64,000 bases of DNA, from assembly GCF_022699665.1 (NCBI RefSeq), contig NZ_JALDNB010000017.1, positions 1 to 64,000 on the forward strand, given 5' to 3'. A model generated the notes under the pieces. The model saw only the letters and a list, made by a program, of their open reading frames with translations, was not told where the DNA came from and ran no database searches. Of the stretch, positions 17,807 to 26,479 are shown in pieces (the first letter of the stretch is position 1; every line of letters begins with the position of its first letter). This stretch comes from Chryseobacterium aahli. GTDB lineage: Bacteria > Bacteroidota > Bacteroidia > Flavobacteriales > Weeksellaceae. A program made the position numbers and the translations under genes.

Positions 17807-17873
17807 GTAAAATTACCCCGATTAGAAACCAAAAATTTGAAGACTTGGTGAACTTAGGTTTTCACTTGGTGAA
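17807..17873 (-). promoter_or_regulatory. LytTR-type box pair A and -7 element before the muiA-like gene
   Basis: ACTTGGTGAA occurs at 17843-17852 and again at 17864-17873, exactly 21 bp apart. On the minus strand the pair is followed, after 27 bp, by TAATTTTA (17808-17815), a one-mismatch -7 element, and the start codon lies 60 bp from the box. The layout is identical at sites B and C. LytTR regulators bind direct repeats about two helical turns apart. Confidence 0.7.
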
Positions 17874-17887
17874 AGTTTTCAGACAAA

Positions 17888-17915
17888 AAAAGACAGCCAT
17901 TTCTGACTGTCTTTT
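17888..17915 (-). terminator. Terminator of the SIMPL gene
   Basis: AAAAGACAG/CTGTCTTTT stem with a 10-nt loop; minus-strand T run follows. It lies between the SIMPL gene stop and the box of the next operon. Confidence 0.75.
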
Positions 17916-17921
17916 CACCCA

Positions 17922-18596
17922 TTAAAGAATTTCGTATCTTGTTTGGATGCTGAATTTCAGCTTAATGTTTTCGATGTTATCAAAAGCAAAATCAACACTT
18001 TGGTCGGCTGCTTCCATTTGTACGTTGGCCATTTTGCTTCTGTAGGCTACCGGCATTACAGAGTCGCTCATGTAGTCTTCAATTTCAGTGATTTCCAAAG
18101 GCGTTCCTGTTTTTTTACCGATGCTTTCCAAAAGATAATCTGCTTTTTCTTTGGCTGCTTTTAATGCATTGATTTTAACCGTTTTTCTGAAATCTGCAAT
18201 TTTTGTGTTTTTAATTTCGGCAATATTCAGATTGCTTACCCATTTTTGATTCAAATCTTCAAAAAGCTTACTCACATTGGTTTTTGCATTTACTTTAAAC
18301 TGAAAACTCTTTGTGAATTTTGTTGTTTTCGAATACAAATTCTGATACATCGATTTGAATTTGATGTCTTCATTTTTTACTCCGTTGGTTTTCAGAGTTT
18401 CAAATAAAAGCTTTTCGTTGTCTGCTAATTGATTTTTGTTGTCGGCTTTTATTCCAATGTTAAAAATAATTTCATCCGGTTCCACTTCCATTTCGGCAAC
18501 TCCCGTTACTTCAATTGCGTTTTTTTTGATTTCCTGCGCATTCACCAAACTTCCTGCTGCAAAGATTCCTACTAATAAAAGGTGTTTCAATTTCAT
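17922..18596 (-). CDS. SIMPL domain (DUF541) periplasmic protein
   Basis: 224 residues with a signal peptide ending LVNAQ. The SIMPL signature is plain: NAIEVTGVAEMEVEPDEIIF at the start and the KLKFSIQTRYEI end. Family members form oligomeric periplasmic rings and are linked to oxidative or envelope stress and signal transduction (BP26 of Brucella is one), without known enzymatic activity. Single-gene unit under LytTR box B, whose architecture copies that of the muiA-like promoter. Confidence 0.9.
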   Translation of the reverse strand: MKLKHLLLVGIFAAGSLVNAQEIKKNAIEVTGVAEMEVEPDEIIFNIGIKADNKNQLADNEKLLFETLKTNGVKNEDIKFKSMYQNLYSKTTKFTKSFQFKVNAKTNVSKLFEDLNQKWVSNLNIAEIKNTKIADFRKTVKINALKAAKEKADYLLESIGKKTGTPLEITEIEDYMSDSVMPVAYRSKMANVQMEAADQSVDFAFDNIENIKLKFSIQTRYEIL

Positions 18597-18620
18597 AATG
18601 TTTTATTTTAAATTTCTAAA

Positions 18621-18687
18621 GTAAAATTACCACGAATAGAAACTGAAATTTTGGAAACTTGGTAAACTGAGGTTTTCACTTGGTGAA
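18621..18687 (-). promoter_or_regulatory. LytTR-type box pair B before the SIMPL gene
   Basis: ACTTGGTAAA (18657-18666) and ACTTGGTGAA (18678-18687), spaced 21 bp; the proximal copy has one change. TAATTTTA on the minus strand (18622-18629) lies 27 bp further on, and the start codon is again 60 bp from the box. The flanking TAAAATTACC.CGA.TAGAAAC also matches site A. Confidence 0.7.
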
Positions 18688-18710
18688 AGAATATTTGCTG
18701 CGATTAACGG

Positions 18711-19862
18711 TTAATCTATCAATAGATGAAATTTTTCTTGTAACACATTCATCTTTTTATGGTTAACTGATTTGGCATTGATCAATTGATTATTAAATGA
18801 AAAAATAATAGAGCTATCTTCCTTACTCATCAATAATAAATGCTTTGAAATGTTGTGTTGGTTATCTTCAAGAATCAATTGGTTGTCAAAAGAAATATCA
18901 TAATGAAATGCGGTCATCTTTTCCGAAGACTTTTCCATAAAAATCAAGTATTGGTCTTTATGAAAGAATACATATTGATATGGACTTTCGGAAGAAATGA
19001 TCTGATAAGCTCCTTTTAATTGTATGGAATTAATTTTGTCATCTGTGTGAAAATTTTCATCCAAATACTGCATTCCAATTTTAATAAATACAATTCCTAA
19101 AATCACAATCTTTAAAAAAAAATTATACGGAAGAAATGAAGTTTGGTTAAGAAAAGTTTCTTTCGGAAGTTTAATAATTTTCAGAAAAAGTTCCCACCCG
19201 GTTTTTCTTACCAAAAAGATGCTCATTAAAAGTAAAATGAAGGAAAAGAATTTTACGGAAATATCAAACCCAATATTGATAATCAATATTTGAGTAAAAC
19301 ATATAATCGCAAATAACAATCCCAAAAACTGAAAACGTCTGAACAACAATAGAATTCCTGACAAAAATTCAATACATCCGATAATCGTGTTGTAAATTTT
19401 AGACGTTCCTATTGTACTCCAGAATAAAATATCTTTATCTAAGTTTCCAAATCTTGTGAACAGAATATTAGATTCAGGCTCCGGAAATTGGGTTTTAAAA
19501 ATTTTGTCGATGCCATATTTTATTAAAATAATAGAAATGTATATCACACAAATATATTCTGTTGTCAATAAAAAACGTTTTGCCCATTTTTTCTTTATCA
19601 AAAAACTCAAAATCACCGATGTAAAAAGTAAAATAATGATTAAAACCAACATCGAATAACTATCTGAACTGTAATCTATTCTGATGATCTTTTTATTGAA
19701 GAAGTGTTCTAAAACCAATCGAGTAAAATCTTCAAATATGAAATAAGTAATTTTTAACTGCAAATCACTTAAAAAATTCAACGGAAAGAAAAGGATAAAT
19801 TGTAGAAAATAACAACCAAGAAAAATAGTGAGTTTTCTTAAAATAATTGATTTACTACACAT
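18711..19862 (-). CDS. Polytopic membrane protein, DoxX-like
   Basis: 383 residues with about eight hydrophobic segments over the first ~250, then a ~120-residue soluble tail rich in beta patterns. The central KYGIDKIFKTQFP and IGCIEFLSGILLLFRRFQF resemble DoxX-type membrane proteins, a family tied to redox and membrane quality control, but the similarity is weak. The gene starts 12 bp after the 19875-20450 gene and should be co-transcribed with it under LytTR box C. Confidence 0.7.
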   Translation of the reverse strand: MCSKSIILRKLTIFLGCYFLQFILFFPLNFLSDLQLKITYFIFEDFTRLVLEHFFNKKIIRIDYSSDSYSMLVLIIILLFTSVILSFLIKKKWAKRFLLTTEYICVIYISIILIKYGIDKIFKTQFPEPESNILFTRFGNLDKDILFWSTIGTSKIYNTIIGCIEFLSGILLLFRRFQFLGLLFAIICFTQILIINIGFDISVKFFSFILLLMSIFLVRKTGWELFLKIIKLPKETFLNQTSFLPYNFFLKIVILGIVFIKIGMQYLDENFHTDDKINSIQLKGAYQIISSESPYQYVFFHKDQYLIFMEKSSEKMTAFHYDISFDNQLILEDNQHNISKHLLLMSKEDSSIIFSFNNQLINAKSVNHKKMNVLQEKFHLLID

Positions 19863-19874
19863 AATTGTAAGCTT

Positions 19875-20450
19875 TTAGTGATTTTTTCTATAAATAAATA
19901 CAGACGCAAATACAGCGATGCTTAGAACTAACAAATACAATATTTCCTCTTTTGATTTGAAGCTATTGACCTCAGCTTTTCTGATTATTTTTTTCGTGGA
20001 AATTGGCTTGTATTCTTTCGTTTTCTTATCGTATTTTAGAAAAACGGTACTATCTATATCGTTTTGAAAGTTATAATTTTCTTTAAGTATTTTTTTTACG
20101 TTATCAATATTTTCGTTAGAAAAAATTGCATGATTATAAACGGTATCTCTTCCTGGTTTCCATTTTTCTGGGGTTTCGCTTCTTCGGGTTTTGCAATATG
20201 TTGAAGTTACAATGATGCTTTTTTTGTCGTCAATGATAATGACACTATCCAATTTTGAATTGGTTACATACCTTTCTGGCAAAACTCCAAGATTAGAATA
20301 ATTTGTATTGTAACGGTCTTCTACAATACTTTTTTCAAAATATTTCATATCACCGCTGTGGCTTTTATAGGATATTAATTTGGTCTGAGATTGAATGTTA
20401 GAGCTGCACAATAACACGACAAAATGAACTAAATAGGATAAATTTTTCAT
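19875..20450 (-). CDS. Single-span membrane protein of unknown function
   Basis: About 191 residues from ATG 20450. A longer frame reaches 20510, but that would put the start inside the LytTR box, and MKNLSYLVHFVVLLCSSNIQSQ is a clean signal peptide. A C-terminal transmembrane anchor (YLLVLSIAVFASVFIY) leaves a ~140-residue periplasmic domain with no motif I recognise. First gene of an operon with the DoxX-like protein. Confidence 0.75.
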   Translation of the reverse strand: MKNLSYLVHFVVLLCSSNIQSQTKLISYKSHSGDMKYFEKSIVEDRYNTNYSNLGVLPERYVTNSKLDSVIIIDDKKSIIVTSTYCKTRRSETPEKWKPGRDTVYNHAIFSNENIDNVKKILKENYNFQNDIDSTVFLKYDKKTKEYKPISTKKIIRKAEVNSFKSKEEILYLLVLSIAVFASVFIYRKNH

Positions 20451-20474
20451 GATAATTAAGTTTAAATTATACTG

Positions 20475-20540
20475 CAAACTTAATTGCCTTTTAAAGCAGT
20501 TTGAAACCAACTTGGTGAATTTGTATTTTCACTTGGTGAA
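20475..20540 (-). promoter_or_regulatory. LytTR-type box pair C with perfect -7 element
   Basis: Two exact ACTTGGTGAA copies (20510-20519, 20531-20540), 21 bp apart. On the minus strand TAAGTTTG (20475-20482) is a full TANNTTTG match, 27 bp beyond the box, as at sites A and B. The start codon at 20450 is ~60 bp from the box. Confidence 0.72.
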
Positions 20541-20545
20541 CAAAA

Positions 20546-20573
20546 AAAGACAATTCCGAAAAGAATTGTCTTT
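20546..20573 (-). terminator. Terminator of the amidohydrolase gene
   Basis: AAAGACAATTC/GAATTGTCTTT (11 bp, 6-nt loop) with a minus-strand T run, directly after the amidohydrolase stop and before box C. Confidence 0.8.
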
Positions 20574-20595
20574 AATTTTTTATAAAGAAAAATGA

Positions 20596-22347
20596 CTATG
20601 GTAAAAAATAAACTTTGATAATTTTGCCATCTTTAATTTCATAAATCGCCGTAGCTTCTACTTTTTTCCCTTTTCTCATACCTGAAACGCTTTCCTGATC
20701 AATTACAAAATTACCGTTTACGATTCTGTTTTTAATTTCGCAATGCAACTCCGGAAGGTCTTTAAACATACTCGAATAATCTTTTCGCATGGCTTCTTTT
20801 CCTTTGCTGATAAGTTGATTGGGGAACATATACAATTCTGCATTTTCTGAATAAGGTTCAAGGAAAGCATCAATATTTCTTGCATTATAACCATTTACTT
20901 GTTTCTGAACCAACATTTCCGGAGTTTCTTTGACTGTTTTTTCAAAATCTATAGCTTCTCCGTTTTTGAAAACAAGATTTACTTCGGTAAGATGTTCAAT
21001 ATTTTCTACGGGATTTGAATTCAATAAAACCAGATCAGCAATTTTTCCTGTAGAAATACTCCCTGAAATATTTTCTTTATTAAAAATTTTTGCCGGATTA
21101 ATGGTTGCCGACTGTAAAACCTGCCAATTGCTCATACCGCTTTTTTTCATGGCGTTCAGTTCAGAAATAAAAGAGGTTGCATGTTGAGTTCCTATATTTC
21201 CGGCATCTGTTCCGGCAGCAATAGTTACGCCTCCGTCTGATAATTTTTTCAGATTAATGGTTTGTATTGAATCTTTTTTTGAGATATAAACATCCATTTT
21301 TGGCAGATTAAATCTCGTTTTCAATCTTTTTACAATCGCAGAATCAGAAGAACCTGACAAATGTTTTAAATCTTGAATAGAACCAATGGCTTCAGGATTT
21401 GAATTATTGAGCTCGAAAGTATTGTAGTGATTCTTTTGTCCGTAAGTTTTGTAGTAATTGCCTGCAACAGTCAAAGTAGGATTTAAAATAACTTTTTTTG
21501 CCTTCAATAATTTCACAAAACTATCCGGAACAATCTCATCTTCAATGTTGTGTACAAGAAAATCTGCCCCGTTTTCAACTGCAATTTGTGCTGTAATTCT
21601 TTCTGTAGCGTGTACTGCCACTTTCAGATTGTTTTTATGAGCTTCATCAATAGCGCTTTTTACAACTGCTTCATATTTTCTGGCATTCGCTTCCAGATCT
21701 TTTTTGTCTCCACTTACAATGTACCATATTTTTATAAAATCAGGTTTGTAGGGAAGCTGTTCCTGAACCATTTTCTTGGCATCTTCTGCTGTTAAAACCA
21801 ATTTGAAAGGCTCGTCTTTGCCACGATTTTTAAAAACCTCTGGTTCGTAGGTTGTCAACAAAGGCCCTGTCATGTAAACCGTAGGTAAGTTCGTTTTTTG
21901 AAGCGAATTTTTTTGAGATAAAAAGCTATAAGTTGATCCCACATCAATTACAGAAGTAATTCCTAATTTTAAATATCGATTCAGAAAATCTTCCATATTT
22001 TGGTGGACCCACGAAATTTCCTTTTCATACGATACCTGATTTCTTAGATCTAATGCATCCGGTCTTGTATATAAACCTCCGCTTTGGAAAAAATGTACAT
22101 GAGAATCTGTCATCCCGGGAATTAAAAATTTGCCTTCACCATTAATGATTTTAGCATTATTAGGAATTTTTATTTTCTTTGAAGGTTTAATTTCTGAGAT
22201 CAGCTCCTTCGTAAGAACTACGGTCTGATTCGGAATAAGCTTTTGGTTGATAACGTCTACAACGGTAACATTATGAATGTAAGTTTGTGAATAAAAATTG
22301 GTGATTACAAAACACAACAGAAAGACGATAGAAATTTTCTTTTTCAT
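20596..22347 (-). CDS. Secreted amidohydrolase with C-terminal SnoaL-like domain
   Basis: 583 residues with a signal peptide ending NFYSQ. The amidohydrolase barrel (~25-455) has the metal ligands His83 and His85 (TDSHVHF), KIWYIVSG with the probable carbamylated Lys, VHATE, and the C-terminal Asp in AAGTDAGNIG; this is the imidazolonepropionase-like class. The last ~110 residues (VQKQVNGYNARNIDAFLEPY...) form a SnoaL/NTF2-like domain, an unusual addition. Likely hydrolyses a cyclic amide or dipeptide in the periplasm. LytTR box D lies upstream. Confidence 0.87.
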   Translation of the reverse strand: MKKKISIVFLLCFVITNFYSQTYIHNVTVVDVINQKLIPNQTVVLTKELISEIKPSKKIKIPNNAKIINGEGKFLIPGMTDSHVHFFQSGGLYTRPDALDLRNQVSYEKEISWVHQNMEDFLNRYLKLGITSVIDVGSTYSFLSQKNSLQKTNLPTVYMTGPLLTTYEPEVFKNRGKDEPFKLVLTAEDAKKMVQEQLPYKPDFIKIWYIVSGDKKDLEANARKYEAVVKSAIDEAHKNNLKVAVHATERITAQIAVENGADFLVHNIEDEIVPDSFVKLLKAKKVILNPTLTVAGNYYKTYGQKNHYNTFELNNSNPEAIGSIQDLKHLSGSSDSAIVKRLKTRFNLPKMDVYISKKDSIQTINLKKLSDGGVTIAAGTDAGNIGTQHATSFISELNAMKKSGMSNWQVLQSATINPAKIFNKENISGSISTGKIADLVLLNSNPVENIEHLTEVNLVFKNGEAIDFEKTVKETPEMLVQKQVNGYNARNIDAFLEPYSENAELYMFPNQLISKGKEAMRKDYSSMFKDLPELHCEIKNRIVNGNFVIDQESVSGMRKGKKVEATAIYEIKDGKIIKVYFLP

Positions 22348-22371
22348 TTATTTCATGATTAATTTAGATTT

Positions 22372-22453
22372 CAAAGATAAAAAAAGCAATCTTTAGAACG
22401 GGATTAAAATTTTTGAGTTAAAACTTGGCAGACCTTGCTTTTCACTTGGTGAA
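22372..22453 (-). promoter_or_regulatory. LytTR-type box pair D before the amidohydrolase gene
   Basis: ACTTGGCAGA (22423-22432, degenerate) and ACTTGGTGAA (22444-22453, exact) keep the 21-bp spacing and the same orientation as boxes A-C. CAAAGATA (22372-22379) is a perfect minus-strand -7 TATCTTTG, but lies 43 bp from the box rather than 27. The region is shared with the divergent histidine kinase gene at 22493. Confidence 0.6.
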
Positions 22454-22479
22454 TCATTTTCTGAACATCAATTATATGT

Positions 22480-22487
22480 ATATCTTT
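22480..22487 (+). promoter_or_regulatory. -7 element TATCTTTG of the histidine kinase gene
   Basis: Exact TANNTTTG a few bases before the kinase start codon at 22493, so the leader is extremely short, or the true promoter lies elsewhere. It sits 27 bp past LytTR box D read in the plus direction. Confidence 0.45.
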
Positions 22488-22492
22488 GTTTT

Positions 22493-24265
22493 ATGAATTT
22501 AATCAGGCTTTTTACATTTATTTTTTTGCTGCTTTCTGTGAATAATTTGTATTCGCAAAGCAGCAGAGATACGAAAGAAATTGTAGCCGAAACTTCAAAG
22601 CTCAAAAAAGCATTGGATACTAAAGACGAATCTGCGGAAGCCGACTCTTATTACAATATTGGTGAAACTTACTTTAATAATGGAAATTTTCCAAAAAGTG
22701 AAGAGTATTTTATAAAATCGAAAGGTATTTATGAAAAACTGAATGACAAAAAAAATCTCGAAAAAGTAATCCGGAAATTAGCTCAATCGCAGGAAAATCA
22801 AAACAAACTGAAATCAGCGGTAAGTAATTATGAACAAGCCTCAAATGTTGGATATTCTAAATCGAAAAGAGTATTAAATGCCAATGACGCTTCCAGATTA
22901 TCGTCGCCGGTTGTAGAAAATAAGGCAGAAGCCATTCAAAACAATATCGATATTAGCCGAAAGGAAAATGAAAATTCAGACTTAGCGGCAAGTTACAGCC
23001 AAATGGCAGAAGTGAATATTGAACAAAAAAATATTCCCAAAGCGGAAGAAAACTTCACAAATGCCTACAAAATTTCTAAAGATAATGCACCACAGCAGGC
23101 CCTAGCAATTAATCAAAAACTGACTGATTTTTATGTTGAAAATAAAGATTTTGATAAGGCCATTAAAGCTAAAAAAGAAGTTTTAAAAGAAGATTTTGTA
23201 AAAGATAATTCTCGGAAAAAAGTTGAGCAGATCCAAGAACTTGCAGATATTTACATTAAAAAAAATGATCCGAAGGAAGCCATAGTTTTATTAAAAAATG
23301 CTTACGATATTGCTTTAAATAAAGGTCATACGCTTGAAGCGCAAAAAAGCGTTAAAAGACTCGATAGTTTGTATGCGATTTCTCAAAACACCGATGCTTC
23401 TGTGCAATTATACCGTGATTTTCTAGGGAAATTACCTGATTTGGTTTCTAAAGACAGAAGTTTGGTTGATAACAAAATTCTCGAAGATACAGAGCAAAGA
23501 ATTTCACAGCTCGAGCAGGAAAAGAAGCTAAAAGATGAGTTGATTCGCAAGAAAAATATTTTCAATTATAGCCTGATTGGAGCTTTAATAATTTTAATAG
23601 GCTTAATAATTTTCATTTTCAGAACTTTAAAAAAAGTTCAGATCAAAAACAAAAAAATTGCTTTGCAGTCGCTTCGCCGTGAGATGAATCCGCATTTTAT
23701 TTTTAACAGTTTAAATTCTGTCAATCATTTTATTGCAACAAATAACGAATTGGAAGCCAATCAATATTTAACCAAGTTTTCAAAACTCATGCGTGGCGTG
23801 ATGGAAAATTCTACAGAAGATTTTATTCCTTTTCAGCAGGAATTGGATTTGCTTCAGAATTATTTGGCTTTAGAAAAAACACGTTTTGCGGATAAGTTTG
23901 ATTATGAAATTGAGGTTGACGAAAGTTTAAATACCCAAAGTTTAAAAGTTCCCGGTATGTTGATACAGCCGTTTCTTGAAAATGCAATCTGGCATGGCTT
24001 AAGATACAGAACAGAAAAAGGATTTTTAAGCTTGAAATTTGAAAAAAATAATGATTTTCTAAACATCTTTATCGAAGACAACGGAATCGGAATTGAAGAA
24101 AGCAAAAAGCAAAAAACCGAACATCAGAAAACCCGAAAAGGCCGCGGAATGAAAAATACTTTAGAAAGAATTGCGCTGTTGAATGATTTGTATAAAAAAG
24201 ATATTTCGTGCTCTGTAAAAGATTCTGAAAATGGTGTTTTTGTAAAAATTATAATGAATTTCTAA
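22493..24265 (+). CDS. TPR sensor histidine kinase, LytS/YpdA type
   Basis: 590 residues: signal peptide (ending NLYSQ), a periplasmic TPR array (~50-290), one transmembrane helix (~355-375, YSLIGALIILIGLIIFIF), then a His_kinase domain with MNPHFIFNSLNS (phospho-acceptor His401) and a HATPase domain (FLENAIWHGLRYR, EDNGIGI). It should sense envelope cues through the TPRs and phosphorylate the LytTR response regulator two genes downstream. Confidence 0.92.
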   Translation: MNLIRLFTFIFLLLSVNNLYSQSSRDTKEIVAETSKLKKALDTKDESAEADSYYNIGETYFNNGNFPKSEEYFIKSKGIYEKLNDKKNLEKVIRKLAQSQENQNKLKSAVSNYEQASNVGYSKSKRVLNANDASRLSSPVVENKAEAIQNNIDISRKENENSDLAASYSQMAEVNIEQKNIPKAEENFTNAYKISKDNAPQQALAINQKLTDFYVENKDFDKAIKAKKEVLKEDFVKDNSRKKVEQIQELADIYIKKNDPKEAIVLLKNAYDIALNKGHTLEAQKSVKRLDSLYAISQNTDASVQLYRDFLGKLPDLVSKDRSLVDNKILEDTEQRISQLEQEKKLKDELIRKKNIFNYSLIGALIILIGLIIFIFRTLKKVQIKNKKIALQSLRREMNPHFIFNSLNSVNHFIATNNELEANQYLTKFSKLMRGVMENSTEDFIPFQQELDLLQNYLALEKTRFADKFDYEIEVDESLNTQSLKVPGMLIQPFLENAIWHGLRYRTEKGFLSLKFEKNNDFLNIFIEDNGIGIEESKKQKTEHQKTRKGRGMKNTLERIALLNDLYKKDISCSVKDSENGVFVKIIMNF

Positions 24266-24275
24266 ATGAGTTATT

Positions 24276-25001
24276 ATGAAATTATTGCAATATAAATTAG
24301 TATTCGTTTTCTGTGTCTTATTTAAAACACTGTTTTCTGCACAGGAATATGATGATGCGAGATATGCAAAAGTTTTGGATCAGTTAAAGCTTAATTCTTC
24401 CCAAGTTCACAACGAATTATACACGGAAAAGAAAATGCCGAACGCTGAAGATTCGTATATCATTGTTGTACCTATTTTACAAGGAAAACTTGAAGCTGAC
24501 GGTTTTTCTGTTAAAAACACGATTTTGATTACAAACACTGATGGAAAGATTACAAACAAGTATGTAGATCCGATAGAGTTTGGCTCAGATGCAATTATGT
24601 TACAAAGTTTTACGATTGATACAGGACTTTATAATCTAAATTCAACGACTCGTGCGTTTGGTATTTCTGCAAACTACAGAGGAAGCAGCGGTCCTAATCC
24701 GTATTCTTCTTCAGATATTTCAATGTACTATCCGGAAGGTAAAACCTTAAAGAAAGTTCTTGAGGGTTATAACCTGAGAAGATACGGCGGAGAATGGGAT
24801 ATGAATTGCTCTGGGGAATTTGAAGAAGATCATTCAGTCATTATTTTAGATCAGGTGAAAACAAATGGTTTTGCCAATCTTAAAATTAAAACTGAAAGTA
24901 TAAAGACGATCAGTAAAGAAATTAATGGCGAATGCAGTGAAAATAAAACTTCAAAGATTTCTTACAAAACCTTAAAGTTTTCTAAAGGAATGTATAAATA
25001 A
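24276..25001 (+). CDS. Secreted protein encoded between kinase and response regulator
   Basis: 241 residues with a signal peptide ending FSAQ. I do not recognise a family. The mature protein has beta-rich segments and two probable disulfide cysteines (MNCSGEFEE and GECSENKT). It sits 10 bp after the kinase stop and 15 bp before the response regulator start, so the three form one operon. This suggests an accessory periplasmic sensor or modulator of the kinase (inference). Confidence 0.75.
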   Translation: MKLLQYKLVFVFCVLFKTLFSAQEYDDARYAKVLDQLKLNSSQVHNELYTEKKMPNAEDSYIIVVPILQGKLEADGFSVKNTILITNTDGKITNKYVDPIEFGSDAIMLQSFTIDTGLYNLNSTTRAFGISANYRGSSGPNPYSSSDISMYYPEGKTLKKVLEGYNLRRYGGEWDMNCSGEFEEDHSVIILDQVKTNGFANLKIKTESIKTISKEINGECSENKTSKISYKTLKFSKGMYK

Positions 25002-25016
25002 CCTCAACCTAAAAAG

Positions 25017-25751
25017 ATGAAAATAAAATCAGTAATTGTAGACGACGAAAAAATTGCAAGAGAAGTTCTTAGAAATTATCTCACAAAATACTGTCCGCAA
25101 ATTGAGATTCTGGGTGAGGCAGAAAACATCAAAGAAGCCGTTCCTTTGATAGTAGAAATGCAACCTCAACTCGTTTTTCTGGATGTTGAAATGCCTTTCG
25201 GAAATGCTTTTGATGTTTTGGAAGCGACTAAAGAATTTTCTTACGAAACGATTTTCATCACAGCTTTTTCACAATATTCGCTTCAGGCTTTAAACAAATC
25301 TGCGAGTTATTATATTTTAAAACCAATTGATATTCAGGAATTGATTTTGGCGGTTAATATAGTGGCTGAAAGTTTAGAAAAGAAAGACGAGTTAAACCGA
25401 AACAAAATTCTCCTCGAAAACTTAAAGTTAAAACCCGAAAAACAACAGTTGATTCTTCCGACTTTGCAAGGTTTTGATGTGGTAAAAACAGAAGATATTG
25501 TACGACTTCAGGCAGATGGAAATTTTACGCAGGTCTATCTTACAGACGGTTCAAAGAAAATGGTTTGCAGGTTTTTAAAGCATTTCGATGACTTGCTGGA
25601 GAATCCTTTTGTAAGAGTTCACCGTTCGCACATTATCAACACTGGGTTTGTAAAATCATACCACAAAAGCGGAACAGCAACTCTCTCTGATAATACTGAA
25701 ATCGAAGTTTCCGGAAGTTTTAAAGATCAGTTTCTGAAGATTTTTTCATGA
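25017..25751 (+). CDS. LytTR-family response regulator
   Basis: 244 residues: an N-terminal receiver domain (acidic pair Asp9/Asp10, phospho-Asp56 in LVFLDVEMP, switch Thr in FITAF, Lys in YILKPID) and a C-terminal LytTR DNA-binding domain (~140-244; VRVHRSHIINTGFVKSY). LytTR domains recognise direct repeats about two helical turns apart, the arrangement seen at four promoters 3-8 kb upstream. Last gene of the kinase operon. Confidence 0.93.
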   Translation: MKIKSVIVDDEKIAREVLRNYLTKYCPQIEILGEAENIKEAVPLIVEMQPQLVFLDVEMPFGNAFDVLEATKEFSYETIFITAFSQYSLQALNKSASYYILKPIDIQELILAVNIVAESLEKKDELNRNKILLENLKLKPEKQQLILPTLQGFDVVKTEDIVRLQADGNFTQVYLTDGSKKMVCRFLKHFDDLLENPFVRVHRSHIINTGFVKSYHKSGTATLSDNTEIEVSGSFKDQFLKIFS

Positions 25752-25895
25752 TTTTTTGGCAGCTTTTCCGCCTTCCACTCCCGCTTTTTTGTTTCACAAA
25801 AAGAGCTCCGTTCAAGTCGGGCTACTGCAATTCGATGTTGAAATTATATTGAAAGGCATCATTTTTGAATTTTTATACCAATAAAATATTTCAAC

Positions 25896-26435
25896 ATGAA
25901 AACCTTACACAAAATAGCTATTCCCGTTTCTTTAGGGATTATCGGATTTTTAATATTCAATTCCTGTTCTGTCGGAATTCCAAAAGGCGCAACAGCAGTC
26001 AAAAATTTTAATTCAGAAAAATATCTCGGAAAATGGTACGAAATTGCACGTTTCGACTACAAGTTTGAGAAAAATATGGATAATGTCACCGCCAATTATT
26101 CACTCAATTCCGACGGAACAATTCAGGTTCAAAACCGAGGCTATGATTACGTCAAAAAAGAATGGAAAGAATCAATCGGTGAGGCAAGATTTGTTAATGA
26201 CAAGTCTGAAGCGAGATTAAAGGTTTCGTTTTTCAAACCGATTTGGGCAGGTTATAATGTGATTGACATTGATGACGATTATCAAAATGCCCTAGTTGTA
26301 GGAAACAGTACAAAATACATCTGGATTTTGTCGAGAAATAAAGAAATCCCAAACAGTATCAGAGAACGATTTTTAGCAAAAGCACAAAAGTTGGGTTATA
26401 ATACGAATGATTTAATTTGGGTAAAGCATAATTAG
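25896..26435 (+). CDS. blc: Bacterial lipocalin (Blc) lipoprotein
   Basis: 179 residues. The signal ends in the lipobox FNSC (Cys24), followed by the lipocalin signature NFNSEKYLGKWYEIARFDYKF and the C-terminal IWILSRNKEIP. Blc proteins are outer-membrane lipoproteins that bind lysophospholipids or fatty acids and are induced by envelope stress. Alone in its unit; a dispersed repeat begins in its stop codon. Confidence 0.93.
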   Translation: MKTLHKIAIPVSLGIIGFLIFNSCSVGIPKGATAVKNFNSEKYLGKWYEIARFDYKFEKNMDNVTANYSLNSDGTIQVQNRGYDYVKKEWKESIGEARFVNDKSEARLKVSFFKPIWAGYNVIDIDDDYQNALVVGNSTKYIWILSRNKEIPNSIRERFLAKAQKLGYNTNDLIWVKHN

Positions 26436-26468
26436 TCATTGCGAGGAGCGAAGCGACGAAGCAATCTC
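26435..26468 (+). repeat. GTCATTGCGAGGAGCGAAGCG-type intergenic repeat
   Basis: GTCATTGCGAGGAGCGAAGC followed by GACGAAGCAATCTC, beginning at the last base of the lipocalin stop codon. This is a common dispersed intergenic sequence in many bacterial groups and is not coding. Confidence 0.7.
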
Positions 26469-26479
26469 AAAAATAATTT

